From positions 140,724 through 204,723 of the forward strand of contig NZ_JAERQD010000004.1 of assembly GCF_016735695.1 (NCBI RefSeq): 64,000 nt of DNA, in the 5' to 3' direction. A program made the position numbers and the translations under genes. Positions 17,864 through 27,043 of this stretch are shown in pieces. Source of the stretch: Microvirga zambiensis WSM3693 (GTDB taxonomy: Bacteria; Pseudomonadota; Alphaproteobacteria; Rhizobiales; Beijerinckiaceae). The first letter of the stretch is position 1, and the number at the start of each line of letters is the position of its first letter. The notes under the pieces are model-generated. The model worked only from the letters and a program-made list of their open reading frames with translations. It searched no databases and was not told the origin of the DNA.

Positions 17864-19066
17864 ATGTCCCCTTCCGGCTCCAAGGCCTGGCGCATCGTCT
17901 CGGCCCTCTCCATCACCCATCTGGTCTCCTATGGGACGCTGTTTTACGCCTTCGCGCTTCTCATCGAGCCGATGGAGCGGGATCTCGGATGGTCGAAGAC
18001 GGCACTGACCGCCGTGTTCTCTCTCGCCCTCGTCTCCTCAGCCTTCTCCGCAGTTCCGATCGGGCAGCTGATCGACCGGGGCCATGGACGGGCCGTCATG
18101 ACTGGCGGCTCGGTGCTGGCCGCCCTTCTCCTCGCCCTCTGGGCCTTCACGGACAATTATCCGGTTTTCGTGCTGATCTGGATCGGCCTGGGAGCGGCCA
18201 TGAGCGCTGTCTTCTATGATGCGGGTTTTGCGGTCCTCGCCCTCAATCTTGGCCTTTCGGCCCGGCGTGGCATCACCGTCGTCACCCTTGTCGCCGGCTT
18301 CGCCAGCACCGTGTTCATCCCACTCCTTCATGTGCTCATCGAACAGTACGGCTGGCGGGGAACGCTTCTCGTGATGGCAGCTCTCAACATCGCCATCTGC
18401 GCCGTCCTGCACGCGATCGGCATTCCCCCCGCCCCGGTGCGGCCGCGGCATCGGAGCGGCGGCACCTCCGTCGAGCCCTTCACCTCAAACCCGCGCTGGA
18501 TCTTGGCCAAGCCGGCCTTCTGGCTCTTCGTCGCCACCAACGTGCTTCTCGGGATGATCTCGACGGGGATCCCCGTCCATCTGATCCCGATTCTGCTGGA
18601 GCGTGGCTTCAGCCTGGAAGCGGCGGTCGCCGCCTATGCGGTTATCGGCCCGGCCCAGGTCTTGGCGCGCTTCGTGACCGGGTTCGGCGAGCGGGCGATG
18701 AGCCTGCGAGGCATCGGGATCTTGACCATGGCGCTCAGCGTCCTCGCCTTCTTGGTCCTGCCCTTGATCCCGGCAGGATCCTGGTTGATTCTAAGCTTTG
18801 CCGCGTTTTACGGCGCATCCAACGGCATGATCACCATCGTGCGGGCCCTGCTGCCCCCGGAACTGTTCGGCCGCGACAATTATGGGGCAATCCAGGGCAT
18901 GATCGCGATGCCGGTCAGGCTCGCCATGGCCGGCGCCCCCTTCGCCTTCGGCGCTCTCTGGGCATGGCGGGGCAGCTACGATGCCGTCCTGTTCTCCTGC
19001 CTCGCCATGGCGGTGTGTGCCTTCGTGGCTTTCATGCTAAATCTTGCCCTGGCGAAAGAGCTCTGA
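17864..19066 (+). CDS. MFS transporter
   Basis: A 400-residue inner-membrane protein with about twelve hydrophobic segments, as expected for the major facilitator superfamily. The loop between helices 2 and 3 has GQLIDRGHGRAVMTGGSVLA (the MFS GxxxDRxGRR-like signature A), and the halves are separated by a polar linker near residues 185-205 (PPAPVRPRHRSGGTSVEPF). Start ATG 17864 has GCGGAGG upstream at 17841-17847. No substrate can be inferred; neighbours are unrelated. The 212 bp before it (17652-17863) hold no visible feature. Confidence 0.88.
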   Translation: MSPSGSKAWRIVSALSITHLVSYGTLFYAFALLIEPMERDLGWSKTALTAVFSLALVSSAFSAVPIGQLIDRGHGRAVMTGGSVLAALLLALWAFTDNYPVFVLIWIGLGAAMSAVFYDAGFAVLALNLGLSARRGITVVTLVAGFASTVFIPLLHVLIEQYGWRGTLLVMAALNIAICAVLHAIGIPPAPVRPRHRSGGTSVEPFTSNPRWILAKPAFWLFVATNVLLGMISTGIPVHLIPILLERGFSLEAAVAAYAVIGPAQVLARFVTGFGERAMSLRGIGILTMALSVLAFLVLPLIPAGSWLILSFAAFYGASNGMITIVRALLPPELFGRDNYGAIQGMIAMPVRLAMAGAPFAFGALWAWRGSYDAVLFSCLAMAVCAFVAFMLNLALAKEL

Positions 19067-19087
19067 TGCTACCGGATGCGCGGTGAC

Positions 19088-19131
19088 GTCGGATCGATCC
19101 CAAAAGGCCATTTCACTTTTGAGGCCGATGC
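19088..19131. repeat. Dispersed palindrome (GGATCGATCCCAAAA family)
   Basis: Imperfect inverted repeat TCGGATCGATCCCAAAAGG ... CTTTTGAGGCCGATGC between the MFS gene and glpD. It resembles the better-preserved copy at 32091-32140. Confidence 0.5.
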
Positions 19132-19198
19132 TTTAGACGGCTAAGGAAATCATATTCTGGGTATCCGGGTTATCCCGTTGGAAGGAAAGACGCGTTCC

Positions 19199-20719
19199 GT
19201 GACGACAGTGACCGATCTTCTGATTGTGGGCGGCGGCATCAACGGCGCGGGCATCGCGCGCGATGCGGTAGGCCGTGGCCTCTCGGTGGTGCTCTGCGAG
19301 CAGGGCGACCTTGCCGGCTACACCTCCTCTGCCTCCACCAAGCTGATCCATGGCGGCCTGCGCTATCTGGAATATTACGAGTTCCGCCTGGTGCGCGAGG
19401 CCCTGTTCGAGCGCGAGCGCCTGCTGAACTCCGCGCCTCACATCATCTGGCCCCTGCGCTTCATCCTTCCCTACGAGAAGGGCATCCGCCCGGCCTGGCT
19501 GGTGCGCCTCGGCCTGTTCCTCTACGACCATCTCGCCCCGCGCAAGAAACTGCCCGGCACGGAGACCATCAAGCTCACCCGGCATCCCGCCGGCCAGGCC
19601 CTGAAGCCCGGTTTCGACACCGCCTTCGTCTATTCCGACTGCTGGGTCGAAGACAGCCGCATGGTGGCGCTCAACGCCATCGACGCCTTCGAGAAGGGCG
19701 CCGACATCCGCGTGCGCACCAAGCTCGTCTCCGCCCGCCGGGACGGCGATGTGTGGGTGGCAAGTCTTCAGAACGCGGAGACGGGCGAAACCCAGGACGT
19801 CCGTGCGCGGGTCATCGTCAATGCCGGCGGCCCTTTCGTGGCCGACGTGCTCAACGCCAAGCTCGGACTCAACACCAAGAAGAGCGTGCGCCTCGTGAAG
19901 GGCAGCCACATCGTGGTGCCGAAGCTCTTCGACACCAAGGAAGCCTTCATTCTCCAGAATACGGACAAGCGGATCGTCTTCGCGATCCCCTACCAGGAGA
20001 AGTTCACCCTCATCGGCACCACCGACATCCCGGTCGAGGCCGTGCCTGACAAGAAGGTCACGATCAGCCAGGACGAGATCCAGTATCTCTGCAACATCGT
20101 GAATCACTTCTTCAAGAAGTCCGTGACGCCGGCGGATGTGGTCTGGACTTATTCCGGCGTGCGCCCGCTCTTCGACGACGGCTCCTCGAACGCATCCGCC
20201 GTGACCCGCGACTACGTGTTCGACATGGATGCGCCGCAGGGCCAGGCACCCGTGCTGTCGATCTTCGGCGGGAAGATCACCACCTTCCGCAAGCTTGCCG
20301 AGCACGCGCTCGACGAGCTGAAGACATACTTCCCCAACATGAAGCCGGCATGGACGGAAAACGCCAAGATGCCGGGCGGCGACATGCCGGATGCGGATTT
20401 CGACCGCTTCTTCGGCACCGTGCGCCAGCGCTGGCCGTTCCTGCCCGAACAGGTCGCCCATCGCCTCGCCCGTGCCTATGGCACGCGGATCGAAGAGCTT
20501 CTGGGTTCCGCCAAGTCCTTCGCCGATCTCGGCGAGGATTTCGGCGCGGGCCTGACGGCGGCGGAGGTAGATTACCTTGTGCGGCGCGAATGGGCGCGCA
20601 GCGCCGAGGACATTCTCTGGCGCCGCTCCAAGCTCGGGCTGCATGTGTCGGTTGACGCTGCGTCCAAGATCGACGCCTATTTGGCCAAGAAAAAAGTGGC
20701 CTCCGTCGCCGCTCAATAA
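19199..20719 (+). CDS. glpD: Aerobic glycerol-3-phosphate dehydrogenase
   Basis: Oxidises sn-glycerol 3-phosphate to dihydroxyacetone phosphate at the membrane, passing electrons to quinone. The N-terminus has the FAD-binding [18 protein letters not shown], followed by [20 protein letters not shown], a GlpD signature. Further marks are the [13 protein letters not shown] loop ([13 protein letters not shown]) and [15 protein letters not shown] choose the GTG at 19199, which has GGAAGGAAAGA at 19180-19190 at the right distance; a TTG seven codons earlier is possible. Length of about 506 residues fits the family. glpK follows 14 bp later, so the pair forms a glycerol-use operon; no GlpR or GlpF is visible here. 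Confidence 0.96.
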   Translation: MTTVTDLLIVGGGINGAGIARDAVGRGLSVVLCEQGDLAGYTSSASTKLIHGGLRYLEYYEFRLVREALFERERLLNSAPHIIWPLRFILPYEKGIRPAWLVRLGLFLYDHLAPRKKLPGTETIKLTRHPAGQALKPGFDTAFVYSDCWVEDSRMVALNAIDAFEKGADIRVRTKLVSARRDGDVWVASLQNAETGETQDVRARVIVNAGGPFVADVLNAKLGLNTKKSVRLVKGSHIVVPKLFDTKEAFILQNTDKRIVFAIPYQEKFTLIGTTDIPVEAVPDKKVTISQDEIQYLCNIVNHFFKKSVTPADVVWTYSGVRPLFDDGSSNASAVTRDYVFDMDAPQGQAPVLSIFGGKITTFRKLAEHALDELKTYFPNMKPAWTENAKMPGGDMPDADFDRFFGTVRQRWPFLPEQVAHRLARAYGTRIEELLGSAKSFADLGEDFGAGLTAAEVDYLVRREWARSAEDILWRRSKLGLHVSVDAASKIDAYLAKKKVASVAAQ

Positions 20720-20733
20720 TTTCGGGGAAGACC

Positions 20734-22230
20734 ATGGCACACTATGTCGGCGCCATCGACCAGGGCACGACCAGCTCTCGCTTCATCGTGTTCGACAAGA
20801 CGGGAAGCATCGTCTCGTCCGGCCAGAAGGAACACGAGCAGATCTATCCCCAGCCCGGGTATGTCGAGCACGACCCGCTGGAGATCTGGCGCAATACCCA
20901 GGAAGTGATCCGGGAAGCCCTCGCAAAGAAAGGGCTGTCGCCCCGCGACCTTGCCGCCATCGGCATTACCAACCAGCGCGAGACGACGCTGATCTGGGAC
21001 AAGCGCACCGGCAAGCCCCTGCACAATGCCCTCGTCTGGCAGGACACCCGGGTCGACGCGGCGGTCGAGGAATTCGCCCAGGATGGCGGCTCCGACCGCC
21101 TGCGGGCGAAGACCGGCCTACCGCTGGCGAGCTATTTTTCCGGACTGAAACTGCGCTGGCTGCTCGACAATGTGCCCGGCGCCCGCGAGAAGGCGGCCTC
21201 CGGCGACGTGCTGTTCGGCAATATCGATACCTGGCTGGTCTGGAACCTGACCGGCGGCGTCGATGGCGGCTGCCACATCACCGATGTGACCAATGCCAGC
21301 CGCACGCAGCTCATGAATCTGCAGACCCTCGCATGGGACGAGGAGATCCTGCGGCTCTTCGATATTCCGCGCGCCTGCCTGCCGGAGATCAGGTCATCGA
21401 GCGAGGTCTATGGCGAGGCGACGGACGAGTTGGCCGGCGTTCCGATCGCCGGCATTCTCGGCGACCAGCAGGCGGCTCTGGTGGGTCAGGCCTGCTTCCA
21501 GCAGGGCGAAGCCAAGAACACCTACGGCACCGGCTGCTTCATGCTCATGAACACCGGCGAGACCCCCTATTCTTCGAAATGCGGCCTTCTTACCACGGTC
21601 AGCTACCGCTTCGGACAGGAGAAGGCGGTCTATGCCCTGGAAGGCTCCATCGCCATCGCCGGCGCGCTGGTGCAATGGTTGCGCGACAATCTCGGCCTGA
21701 TCGAGAAGAGCAGCGACATCGAGGTTCTCGCCCGTGGCGTCGAGGACAATGGCGGCGTGACCATCGTGCCCGCTTTTTCGGGCCTCTATGCGCCGCATTG
21801 GAATTCCCATGCCCGCGGCCTCGTCGGCGGTCTGACCCGCTATGCCAACAAGGGCCATATCGCCCGCGCGGCGCTGGAGGCCACCGCCTTCCAGACCCGT
21901 GAGGTGCTGGATGCCATGACCAAGGATACCGGCATCGCCGTCAAGGAACTGCGCACGGATGGCGGCATGGTGGTCAATGAACTTCTGATGCAGTTCCAGG
22001 CCGATATCCTCGACGTGCCGGTGGTGCGTCCGAAGGTGATCGAAACGACCGCATTGGGGGCCGCCTACGCCGCCGGTTTGGCGACCGGGTTCTGGAGCGG
22101 GCCAGACGAGCTCATTCGCAATTGGGCCGTCGACAAGCGCTGGAAACCTGCGATGGAAGCCTCCCGCCGCGACCGCCTGAATGCGGAATGGAACAAGGCC
22201 GTCAGCCGATCCCTCGACTGGGCCGACTGA
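20734..22230 (+). CDS. glpK: Glycerol kinase
   Basis: Phosphorylates glycerol with ATP to glycerol 3-phosphate, the substrate of the preceding dehydrogenase. The 498-residue length is standard. Residues 5-19 ([15 protein letters not shown]) are the phosphate-1 loop of the FGGY kinases; [33 protein letters not shown] and the C-terminal [18 protein letters not shown] are GlpK signatures. Start ATG 20734 follows GGGGAAGACC. Second and last gene of the glp operon. Confidence 0.97.
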   Translation: MAHYVGAIDQGTTSSRFIVFDKTGSIVSSGQKEHEQIYPQPGYVEHDPLEIWRNTQEVIREALAKKGLSPRDLAAIGITNQRETTLIWDKRTGKPLHNALVWQDTRVDAAVEEFAQDGGSDRLRAKTGLPLASYFSGLKLRWLLDNVPGAREKAASGDVLFGNIDTWLVWNLTGGVDGGCHITDVTNASRTQLMNLQTLAWDEEILRLFDIPRACLPEIRSSSEVYGEATDELAGVPIAGILGDQQAALVGQACFQQGEAKNTYGTGCFMLMNTGETPYSSKCGLLTTVSYRFGQEKAVYALEGSIAIAGALVQWLRDNLGLIEKSSDIEVLARGVEDNGGVTIVPAFSGLYAPHWNSHARGLVGGLTRYANKGHIARAALEATAFQTREVLDAMTKDTGIAVKELRTDGGMVVNELLMQFQADILDVPVVRPKVIETTALGAAYAAGLATGFWSGPDELIRNWAVDKRWKPAMEASRRDRLNAEWNKAVSRSLDWAD

Positions 22231-22282
22231 TACCGGCGATGTGACGGCGGCAGCGATGATGCGGGCCGCCGTCTTGGCCGCC

Positions 22283-22708
22283 TCATGCAGCAGACAGAGC
22301 GGTGCGGATTTTCTCGGCGAATTCCATCAGCAGTTCAGGCTTTTCCATCTGACCCGTATGGGGCTTCAGCGGCACGCCGTCGAAGCGGGGAAGCACGTGA
22401 AAGTGGATGTGGAACACCACCTGGCCACCGGCGCTTTCGTTGAACTGCTGGATCGTCAGCCCATCGGCGGAGAGCGCGCTCTTGGCGGCCTTGCCCACCA
22501 CCTGCACGGCTTTCATCAGTTCTGCCAGAACCTCGGGGTCGACATCGAGGAGATTGCGGGCCTTTGACTTCGGGATGACCAGCACATGGCCATCGCCGCG
22601 CGGCATGACATCCATGAAGGCCAGGACGCGATCGGTCTCATAGACCTTATGACACGGCAGCTCGCCGCGGAGGATCTTCGCGAACACATTGTTGTCGTCG
22701 TAGGTCAT
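22283..22708 (-). CDS. HIT family (histidine triad) nucleotide hydrolase
   Basis: HIT proteins hydrolyse nucleoside phosphoramidates and similar nucleotides. The 141-residue protein starting at ATG 22708 reads MTYDDNNVFAKILRGELPCH, carries YETDRVLAFMDVMPRGDGHV, and has the active-site triad HIHFHVLPRF near the C-terminus (HxHxHxx). Longer in-frame extension upstream lacks similarity. It is convergent with glpK with about 50 bp between stops. The gap 22709-23039 shows no gene. Confidence 0.92.
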   Translation of the reverse strand: MTYDDNNVFAKILRGELPCHKVYETDRVLAFMDVMPRGDGHVLVIPKSKARNLLDVDPEVLAELMKAVQVVGKAAKSALSADGLTIQQFNESAGGQVVFHIHFHVLPRFDGVPLKPHTGQMEKPELLMEFAEKIRTALSAA

Positions 22709-23039
22709 CCCGTCCCCTGCTCCCGTATCTGCGGTCGTCTCGCAAGCCTTGTATACCGATCCGCGCCGACAATCACCCATCCGGATGCGATGCTTTCATT
22801 ACGGCAGAACCATCGCCGACAGCTTTGAGAGATCGATGGCTCACCGTATGCGTCGCGTTGTTCGCAAATAAATCCGGCCGCTCGACATTGTCGCATCAAG
22901 TATCTCGATGCCTGAATTTTATTCCCACGAACACAGTATTGCCACGTTTATTCCCAATCGAGCCTGGCTTTAAGCGTAACAATTCACTTGGGCTGAATAT
23001 TTTCGGAAAAATTTTTGCAAAGGTTCCCTGCTCCCAACC

Positions 23040-23064
23040 GGAACCATCGAATCCCCTTGCGGTT
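23040..23064 (+). promoter_or_regulatory. EcfG-type promoter (variant -10) for the KGG protein gene
   Basis: GGAAC at 23040-23044, 16-bp spacer, GGTT at 23061-23064; the consensus -10 is CGTT. It lies 36 bp before the start codon, the expected place. Confidence 0.65.
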
Positions 23065-23099
23065 GATGAAACACGAACACCATTGATAAGGAGGCACAA

Positions 23100-23294
23100 A
23101 TGACGCCAGGTGGTTCGACCTCGAAGCGTGGCTTCGCGTCGATGGATTCCGACCGGCAGCGCGAAATTGCGAGCAAGGGCGGGAAAAGCGTTCCTGCCGA
23201 GAAGCGGTCCTTCTCACAGGATCGTGAACTTGCCTCGGAAGCCGGCCGCAAGGGCGGCCAGGCCTCGGGCAGCACCCGCGGCAATCAGGAATAA
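23100..23294 (+). CDS. KGG-repeat stress-induced small protein
   Basis: A 64-residue very hydrophilic protein with two KGG elements: REIASKGGKSV and LASEAGRKGGQASGS. This is the general-stress KGG domain (YciG/con-10-like). Members are desiccation and stress induced; the molecular role is not settled. AAGGAGG at 23089-23095 gives a near-ideal ribosome-binding site. An EcfG-type promoter lies upstream and a strong hairpin terminator downstream, so it is a monocistronic member of the stress regulon island. Confidence 0.9.
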   Translation: MTPGGSTSKRGFASMDSDRQREIASKGGKSVPAEKRSFSQDRELASEAGRKGGQASGSTRGNQE

Positions 23295-23303
23295 TTGCTG
23301 CTG

Positions 23304-23339
23304 AGCAAAGTTAAGGGGTCGAACGGCCCCTTAACTTTG
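23304..23339 (+). terminator. Terminator of the KGG protein gene
   Basis: Long stem CAAAGTTAAGGGG ... CCCCTTAACTTTG around a short loop, starting 10 bp after the stop. It lies tail to tail with the DMT transporter gene and could serve both directions. Confidence 0.8.
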
Positions 23340-23362
23340 TGGATCACCATCTCCCGAAACCG

Positions 23363-24268
23363 TCAGGCCTGAATTTGGACCTTCCGCGGTTCCGTCAGGG
23401 AGAGCGCCGTTGCGGCCAGCATGACCGCCATCCCAACGGCCTCAGGAATGCCGAAAGGCTCTCCGGCATAGACCACGCCGACACCGACCGCGATGATCGG
23501 GCTTACGAACGAATAAAGACCAGCCCGAAACGCGCCCCAATCCCGCACCAGCGACAGGTAGATCGAGAACGCGATGAGCGAACCTCCCAGAACGAGGACG
23601 CTCAGACCGAGGACCACTCTGCCATCGGTCAGAGCCCTTAAATGGGCCGGATCATATCCCTCGATGGCAAGCGAGATCGGAACGAGGGCAATCCCTCCGA
23701 TCAGGCTCTGCCAGAATGCCAGCACCAGCGGCGACATGGTCAGCGTGAGAGGCCGGCTGATCACCGACCCCCAGGCATAGGAGGCCGTCGCAACCACGAC
23801 GGCAGCGAGCCCCAGGGCCGCCATGGTACTGTTCTGCGAAACGCCGGTGCGCCCGGAAAACAAAAGCACCAATCCGAGGATGCCGAGCCCTATCGCACCG
23901 GTCCGGCGCATGGTGATCCGCTCCTGTCCGTGGAGCGCTCCTGCCAACACCAAAAAGATCGGCAGGAGGGCCAAATTCACGATGGCGGACAATCCGGTCG
24001 GAGCCCTCGCCACCCCCCAGAACAGAAAGCTGTAGCAACCGGTGGTGATCAGCAAGGATGCGCCAATAATCCGGCTCAACGGATCGGCGCGAAAGCGCAG
24101 TCCTTGCGCCCGCCCCAACAGATAGAAACAGATGGCGGCAAGCAGAAAGCGCACAGAGGCGAGAAAAATCGGCGGGGTGGCTTCTGACGCCACCTTCATC
24201 GGCAGCCATGTCAGGCCCCAGATCAGCGCCATCAGGGCAAACGCCGCGATGCGGCTCACTCCAAGCAC
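23363..24268 (-). CDS. EamA/DMT family transporter, GTG start
   Basis: A 301-residue inner-membrane protein with about ten hydrophobic segments in two EamA repeats: residues near 10-130 (ALIWGLTWLPMKVASEATPP at the start, typical) and near 145-290. Drug/metabolite transporters of this family export amino acids or metabolites; the substrate is not predictable. The start codon is GTG at 24268. It points toward the KGG gene terminator and has no obvious EcfG-type promoter. Confidence 0.87.
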   Translation of the reverse strand: MLGVSRIAAFALMALIWGLTWLPMKVASEATPPIFLASVRFLLAAICFYLLGRAQGLRFRADPLSRIIGASLLITTGCYSFLFWGVARAPTGLSAIVNLALLPIFLVLAGALHGQERITMRRTGAIGLGILGLVLLFSGRTGVSQNSTMAALGLAAVVVATASYAWGSVISRPLTLTMSPLVLAFWQSLIGGIALVPISLAIEGYDPAHLRALTDGRVVLGLSVLVLGGSLIAFSIYLSLVRDWGAFRAGLYSFVSPIIAVGVGVVYAGEPFGIPEAVGMAVMLAATALSLTEPRKVQIQA

Positions 24269-24380
24269 CTGCAGACAGGCATGCGATCCTCGAGGGAGCT
24301 GATTTCAGACGAATGTCATGGTGGCAGCAGGAACAGGGGTTGACCAGCCGCCGGCGCGACATTTGCACAGATGGGAAATG

Positions 24381-24929
24381 TCAAATCCTGAAATTGAACT
24401 CCGCCTTGGTCAAAGCGGGCTCAATCAGAACCTCCTCGGGCATTCCGCGATTCATGATCGCTCTGAAATCCGACAGGATCGGTTGCTGGAAAACGATGGT
24501 GCCGAGGTCGATCTGACGAACGAGGTCTCCTGCAAGCGGCCCCATCGCATCGAGCGACACCACGTCCAGTTCGGCCGCGGCCTCCAGGGCGACGTCCGAC
24601 ACGGGATTGCGGGAAGATCCGATCAGCGCCAGCAGGCAATACTCGTCCAAGCTGCTGTGCCTGGATCCGAGTGGGCGATGGGAAAAAGCCCGGTCTCGCT
24701 GACGGGTCAGGGAGAAGGCGAGAAGAAGCATATCCGAGACGATCGCTCTTGCCGTCTCCGGTGTCGTGTATTGCGACAGCGCCTGTTCGGGCGCGTCAAG
24801 AAGGGCGAGGTCGTAATGGTCGTCGAGGCTGTTGAGGGACCTGAAGACGTCGATGACCGGAACCATGCTCGGATGCAGCAATACGGCTACACGCTCACTT
24901 AGGAGCGGCTTGGGGAACGCTTCACGCAT
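24381..24929 (-). CDS. Hypothetical protein in stress-island operon
   Basis: Not recognised. I prefer the ATG at 24929 (CCGAGG upstream), giving 182 residues; the frame also extends to an ATG at 24992 that lacks a ribosome-binding site. The protein is soluble and mildly acidic, with VAVLLHPSMVPVIDVFRSL near the start and a hydrophobic LLLAFSLTRQRDRAF stretch in the middle. It lies directly behind the small gene at 24958-25194, which has an EcfG-type promoter, so co-transcription is likely (inference). Confidence 0.5.
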   Translation of the reverse strand: MREAFPKPLLSERVAVLLHPSMVPVIDVFRSLNSLDDHYDLALLDAPEQALSQYTTPETARAIVSDMLLLAFSLTRQRDRAFSHRPLGSRHSSLDEYCLLALIGSSRNPVSDVALEAAAELDVVSLDAMGPLAGDLVRQIDLGTIVFQQPILSDFRAIMNRGMPEEVLIEPALTKAEFNFRI

Positions 24930-24957
24930 GAACGGGCAGCCTCGGAATTTTTCTGAC

Positions 24958-25194
24958 TTAAACGGGCAGCCCAGGCCCTGTCGGGACGACATGGGGCAAG
25001 GCCGGAACGAGGAGATGGCGCCGCACCATCAGCGGGCATGTGACTTCGTCGTCATGGCAGACGGGAATGATACCGCTCAGCATAGAGGCGACGGACGGCC
25101 GATCCCTTGCGGGCGAGCTCGATGCGAGCCGGGAGAACTCGTCCGGCAGTTCTTCATGACACAGTAAGGCATCCAGTTCGTTTGTGGCTGTCAT
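24958..25194 (-). CDS. Small hypothetical protein, predicted EcfG-dependent
   Basis: A 78-residue product (MTATNELDALLCHEELPDEF...). No family recognised. Three things support it as real: GCGGAGGG directly upstream of ATG 25194, a perfect GGAAC-N16-CGTT promoter 30-54 bp before the start, and its place among stress genes. It contains three cysteines, two close to histidines (LLCHEEL, PVCHDDEV), which could bind a metal. The 3' end overlaps a possible earlier start of the following gene. Confidence 0.5.
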   Translation of the reverse strand: MTATNELDALLCHEELPDEFSRLASSSPARDRPSVASMLSGIIPVCHDDEVTCPLMVRRHLLVPALPHVVPTGPGLPV

Positions 25195-25223
25195 GGTTCC
25201 CTCCGCATGGCTCTTGCAACAGC

Positions 25224-25248
25224 AACGTATGCGTCACCCCGTGGTTCC
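25224..25248 (-). promoter_or_regulatory. EcfG-type promoter, small hypothetical operon
   Basis: On the reverse strand GGAAC (25248-25244), 16-bp spacer, CGTT (25227-25224). The start codon at 25194 is 30 bp downstream. Confidence 0.75.
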
Positions 25249-25304
25249 TTCTGCGGCAAGAAGTCCGGAAGCGCCTGACCCGAATCCGCCCGGGATGGAC
25301 GACG

Positions 25305-25335
25305 AAAAAAGGCGCCTGGGGAAACCCCAGGCGCC
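25305..25335 (-). terminator. Terminator of the PRC-barrel gene
   Basis: GGCGCCTGGGG-AAA-CCCCAGGCGCC stem-loop (25311-25335), followed on the reverse strand by six T. Confidence 0.9.
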
Positions 25336-25360
25336 ACATCGATAGGAACCGATGCTCCCG

Positions 25361-26062
25361 TTATTGCGGGGTGGCGGGTCGCGTCGTTCCGGTCGTGCCG
25401 GTGGTCGTGTTGTTGGCGTCCCCGTCCTCATCGAACGCCGGAGCCGCCTGAAGCTCGGCCTTCGTCATGCGGAGCATGACGCGCTCGGGCTTGTTGTGGT
25501 CGTTAGCAGCCGTATTCGTCGTCGCCATACCTGTCGACGGTGCCGTGCCGGTCGCGGTCGTGTTGCCGGTCGCGGTCGTGTTGCCGGTCGCCGTCGAGCC
25601 CGTCGTCGCAACGTTGCGGTTGGCGCTGTCGGCAGCCTGAGCCTGTTGGGCGCTCAGGAACTCGAGCGATCCGAACGGAACGGCCACATCCTTCTCACCG
25701 ATCCCGAGGAAACCGCCGACGCCGACCACGGCCGCCTTGGCCTGGCCGTCACGGCCCAGAATCACGTCGTTGATGTCGCCGATCGATTCGTTGTTGGCGC
25801 TGACCACCTTCGTGCCGATCAGATCGGACGCCATGATCTGGTTCGTATCAAGCTTGGTCATGAACTGACCGGAGGCCGCGCTGCTCTGACTCATCGTGGA
25901 CGTGCCGGGCGTCATCGCAGGCGCCCCTGTCGTGGTTGAGGTCGCCCCGGAAGCAGCGGGGCGATCCGTCGGGCTCGACGGGGTGGCGGCGGTCTGAGCG
26001 AAGGCGGGCGCAGCAGCAAAAGCCGTCACGACGAGGCAGGCTGCCATATGCTTCTTCAGCAT
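25361..26062 (-). CDS. Exported PRC-barrel domain protein
   Basis: A 233-residue protein with a signal peptide (MLKKHMAACLVVTAFAAAPA, then AQT, residues 1-24). A Ser/Thr/Ala-rich linker runs to about 65; a PRC-barrel follows at about 70-140 (MASDLIGTKVVSANNESIGD, then INDVILGRDGQAKAAVVGVG and GFLGIGEKDVAVPFGSLEF). The C-terminal part is low complexity with TATGNT repeats and a charged segment PERVMLRMTKAEL. PRC-barrels bind partner proteins or RNA; exported versions are common, often multi-copy, in Rhizobiales. It has an EcfG-type promoter 61-85 bp upstream and its own terminator. Confidence 0.88.
   Translation of the reverse strand: MLKKHMAACLVVTAFAAAPAFAQTAATPSSPTDRPAASGATSTTTGAPAMTPGTSTMSQSSAASGQFMTKLDTNQIMASDLIGTKVVSANNESIGDINDVILGRDGQAKAAVVGVGGFLGIGEKDVAVPFGSLEFLSAQQAQAADSANRNVATTGSTATGNTTATGNTTATGTAPSTGMATTNTAANDHNKPERVMLRMTKAELQAAPAFDEDGDANNTTTGTTGTTRPATPQ
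25545..25597. repeat. 18-bp tandem repeat inside the PRC-barrel gene
   Basis: Nearly three copies of GCCGGTCGCGGTCGTGTT, encoding the TATGNT units of the low-complexity tail. The 18-bp period keeps the frame, so copy number can vary without breaking the gene. Confidence 0.8.
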
Positions 26063-26122
26063 TGCTTATTCTCCCGAAAAATACACTAAATCGCGTTACG
26101 CGCGAACATGCGCTGTGTTGCT

Positions 26123-26147
26123 AACGCGGGCGACCAATAACCGTTCC
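26123..26147 (-). promoter_or_regulatory. EcfG-type promoter of the PRC-barrel gene
   Basis: Reverse strand GGAAC (26147-26143), N16, CGTT (26126-26123). Exact match to the consensus. Confidence 0.8.
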
Positions 26148-26235
26148 GATTATCAGCACGATCAAGCCATATTTTTCGTCAGTATATTTTATATATAAAA
26201 CTGAATACTTATTAATATTCATAGACAGCAAAGGT

Positions 26236-26271
26236 ATGATTGCCGACCATCATCTGACGAGCGGCAATCAT
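26236..26271. repeat. Inverted repeat in AT-rich gap
   Basis: ATGATTGCCG at 26236-26245 and CGGCAATCAT at 26262-26271, 16-bp loop, next to an AT-rich tract (26170-26220). The gap 26063-26417 otherwise holds only the EcfG promoter. It could be a terminator-like structure for the upstream reverse-strand gene or a protein site. Confidence 0.45.
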
Positions 26272-26417
26272 CCATGCCGAGAGTAGCAACATTTATTGAG
26301 GACGATTGGTTCCGCGACCGAAGAAAATCGCCGGACGGTGCCATGTCCGCTCCATGATGGCGAGCGGGACAGGCACCACCTTCGTGATATCGCGGGATTG
26401 TCCGGGAAGGTCGCCTT

Positions 26418-26933
26418 TTACGACAGCGACTGGTCGAGGGAGGCGAGGCAGAGGCTCGGCATCCTGTTGGCGCTGGCTTTGACGAGCGGACTCACATCGC
26501 CCATGCAGCCCACCGGATTGCGCGTCTTCTGCTTCTGCGGTTGCGGCGTCTCGTTACCCTCGCGGCGGTTGACCGGATGCTGAGAGGATGGCCCCCGCAT
26601 CTCCTCCTTGAGCGTCAGGACCGGCAGATCGGTATTTCGTGCGTAGCTGGTGACGCCCGCGCGAGGATCCGACTTGTAGAGAACCTGGCCATCGCGGTCG
26701 CGTAGGATGACGGTCGCATCGGTTACCCCGACCACTTCGACGATCGAGACGGACGTGGGACTTCCGACCGATACAGGCCCGGCGACCCGGTCCCCTTTCG
26801 TCGGGGCGGCCATGGCGAGTCGTGACCCTTCGGATTGGGCCAGGGGCGACACGCTAAAGACATCAGGGGCGAAACTTCCGGCAACGAAGAACACCCCGGC
26901 AAGACCCACCAAAGCCACAGGGGTACGGAACAT
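26418..26933 (-). CDS. Hypothetical exported or membrane-anchored protein, predicted EcfG-dependent
   Basis: A 171-residue protein of no recognised family. Residues 1-20 (MFRTPVALVGLAGVFFVAGS) form a signal peptide or anchor. The middle part (about 55-110) has short strand-like segments VSIVEVVGVTDATVILRD and DRDGQVLYKSDPRAGVTSYA that suggest a small periplasmic beta domain; the C-terminal 50 residues are polar. A perfect EcfG promoter sits 41 bp upstream, back-to-back with the promoter of the predicted sRNA. The base and codon use match the neighbours. Confidence 0.7.
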   Translation of the reverse strand: MFRTPVALVGLAGVFFVAGSFAPDVFSVSPLAQSEGSRLAMAAPTKGDRVAGPVSVGSPTSVSIVEVVGVTDATVILRDRDGQVLYKSDPRAGVTSYARNTDLPVLTLKEEMRGPSSQHPVNRREGNETPQPQKQKTRNPVGCMGDVSPLVKASANRMPSLCLASLDQSLS

Positions 26934-26973
26934 CCCTCTCTCCCGCTATCTCACCTCAGCAATACGGAAAAAT

Positions 26974-26998
26974 AACGCGACCCTATGTTTGATGTTCC
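26974..26998 (-). promoter_or_regulatory. EcfG-type promoter of the hypothetical exported protein gene
   Basis: Reverse strand GGAAC (26998-26994), N16, CGTT (26977-26974). Divergent from the site at 27044-27069. Confidence 0.8.
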
Positions 26999-27043
26999 TA
27001 TACCTTCCGTAGGAGTGGCGAATAAAAAGGGGGATTGAAACTT

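Noticed and set aside
19133..20740. Reverse-strand 535-codon frame opposite glpD
   Set aside because: Shadow of glpD; no domain marks.
25500..25600. Tandem repeat as a possible CRISPR or VNTR outside a gene
   Set aside because: It is in frame in the PRC-barrel gene and has no spacers.
26289..26313. A further EcfG-like site (GGAAC-N17-TGTT) on the reverse strand
   Set aside because: The -10 box has a mismatch and a better site at 26123-26147 already serves the PRC-barrel gene.
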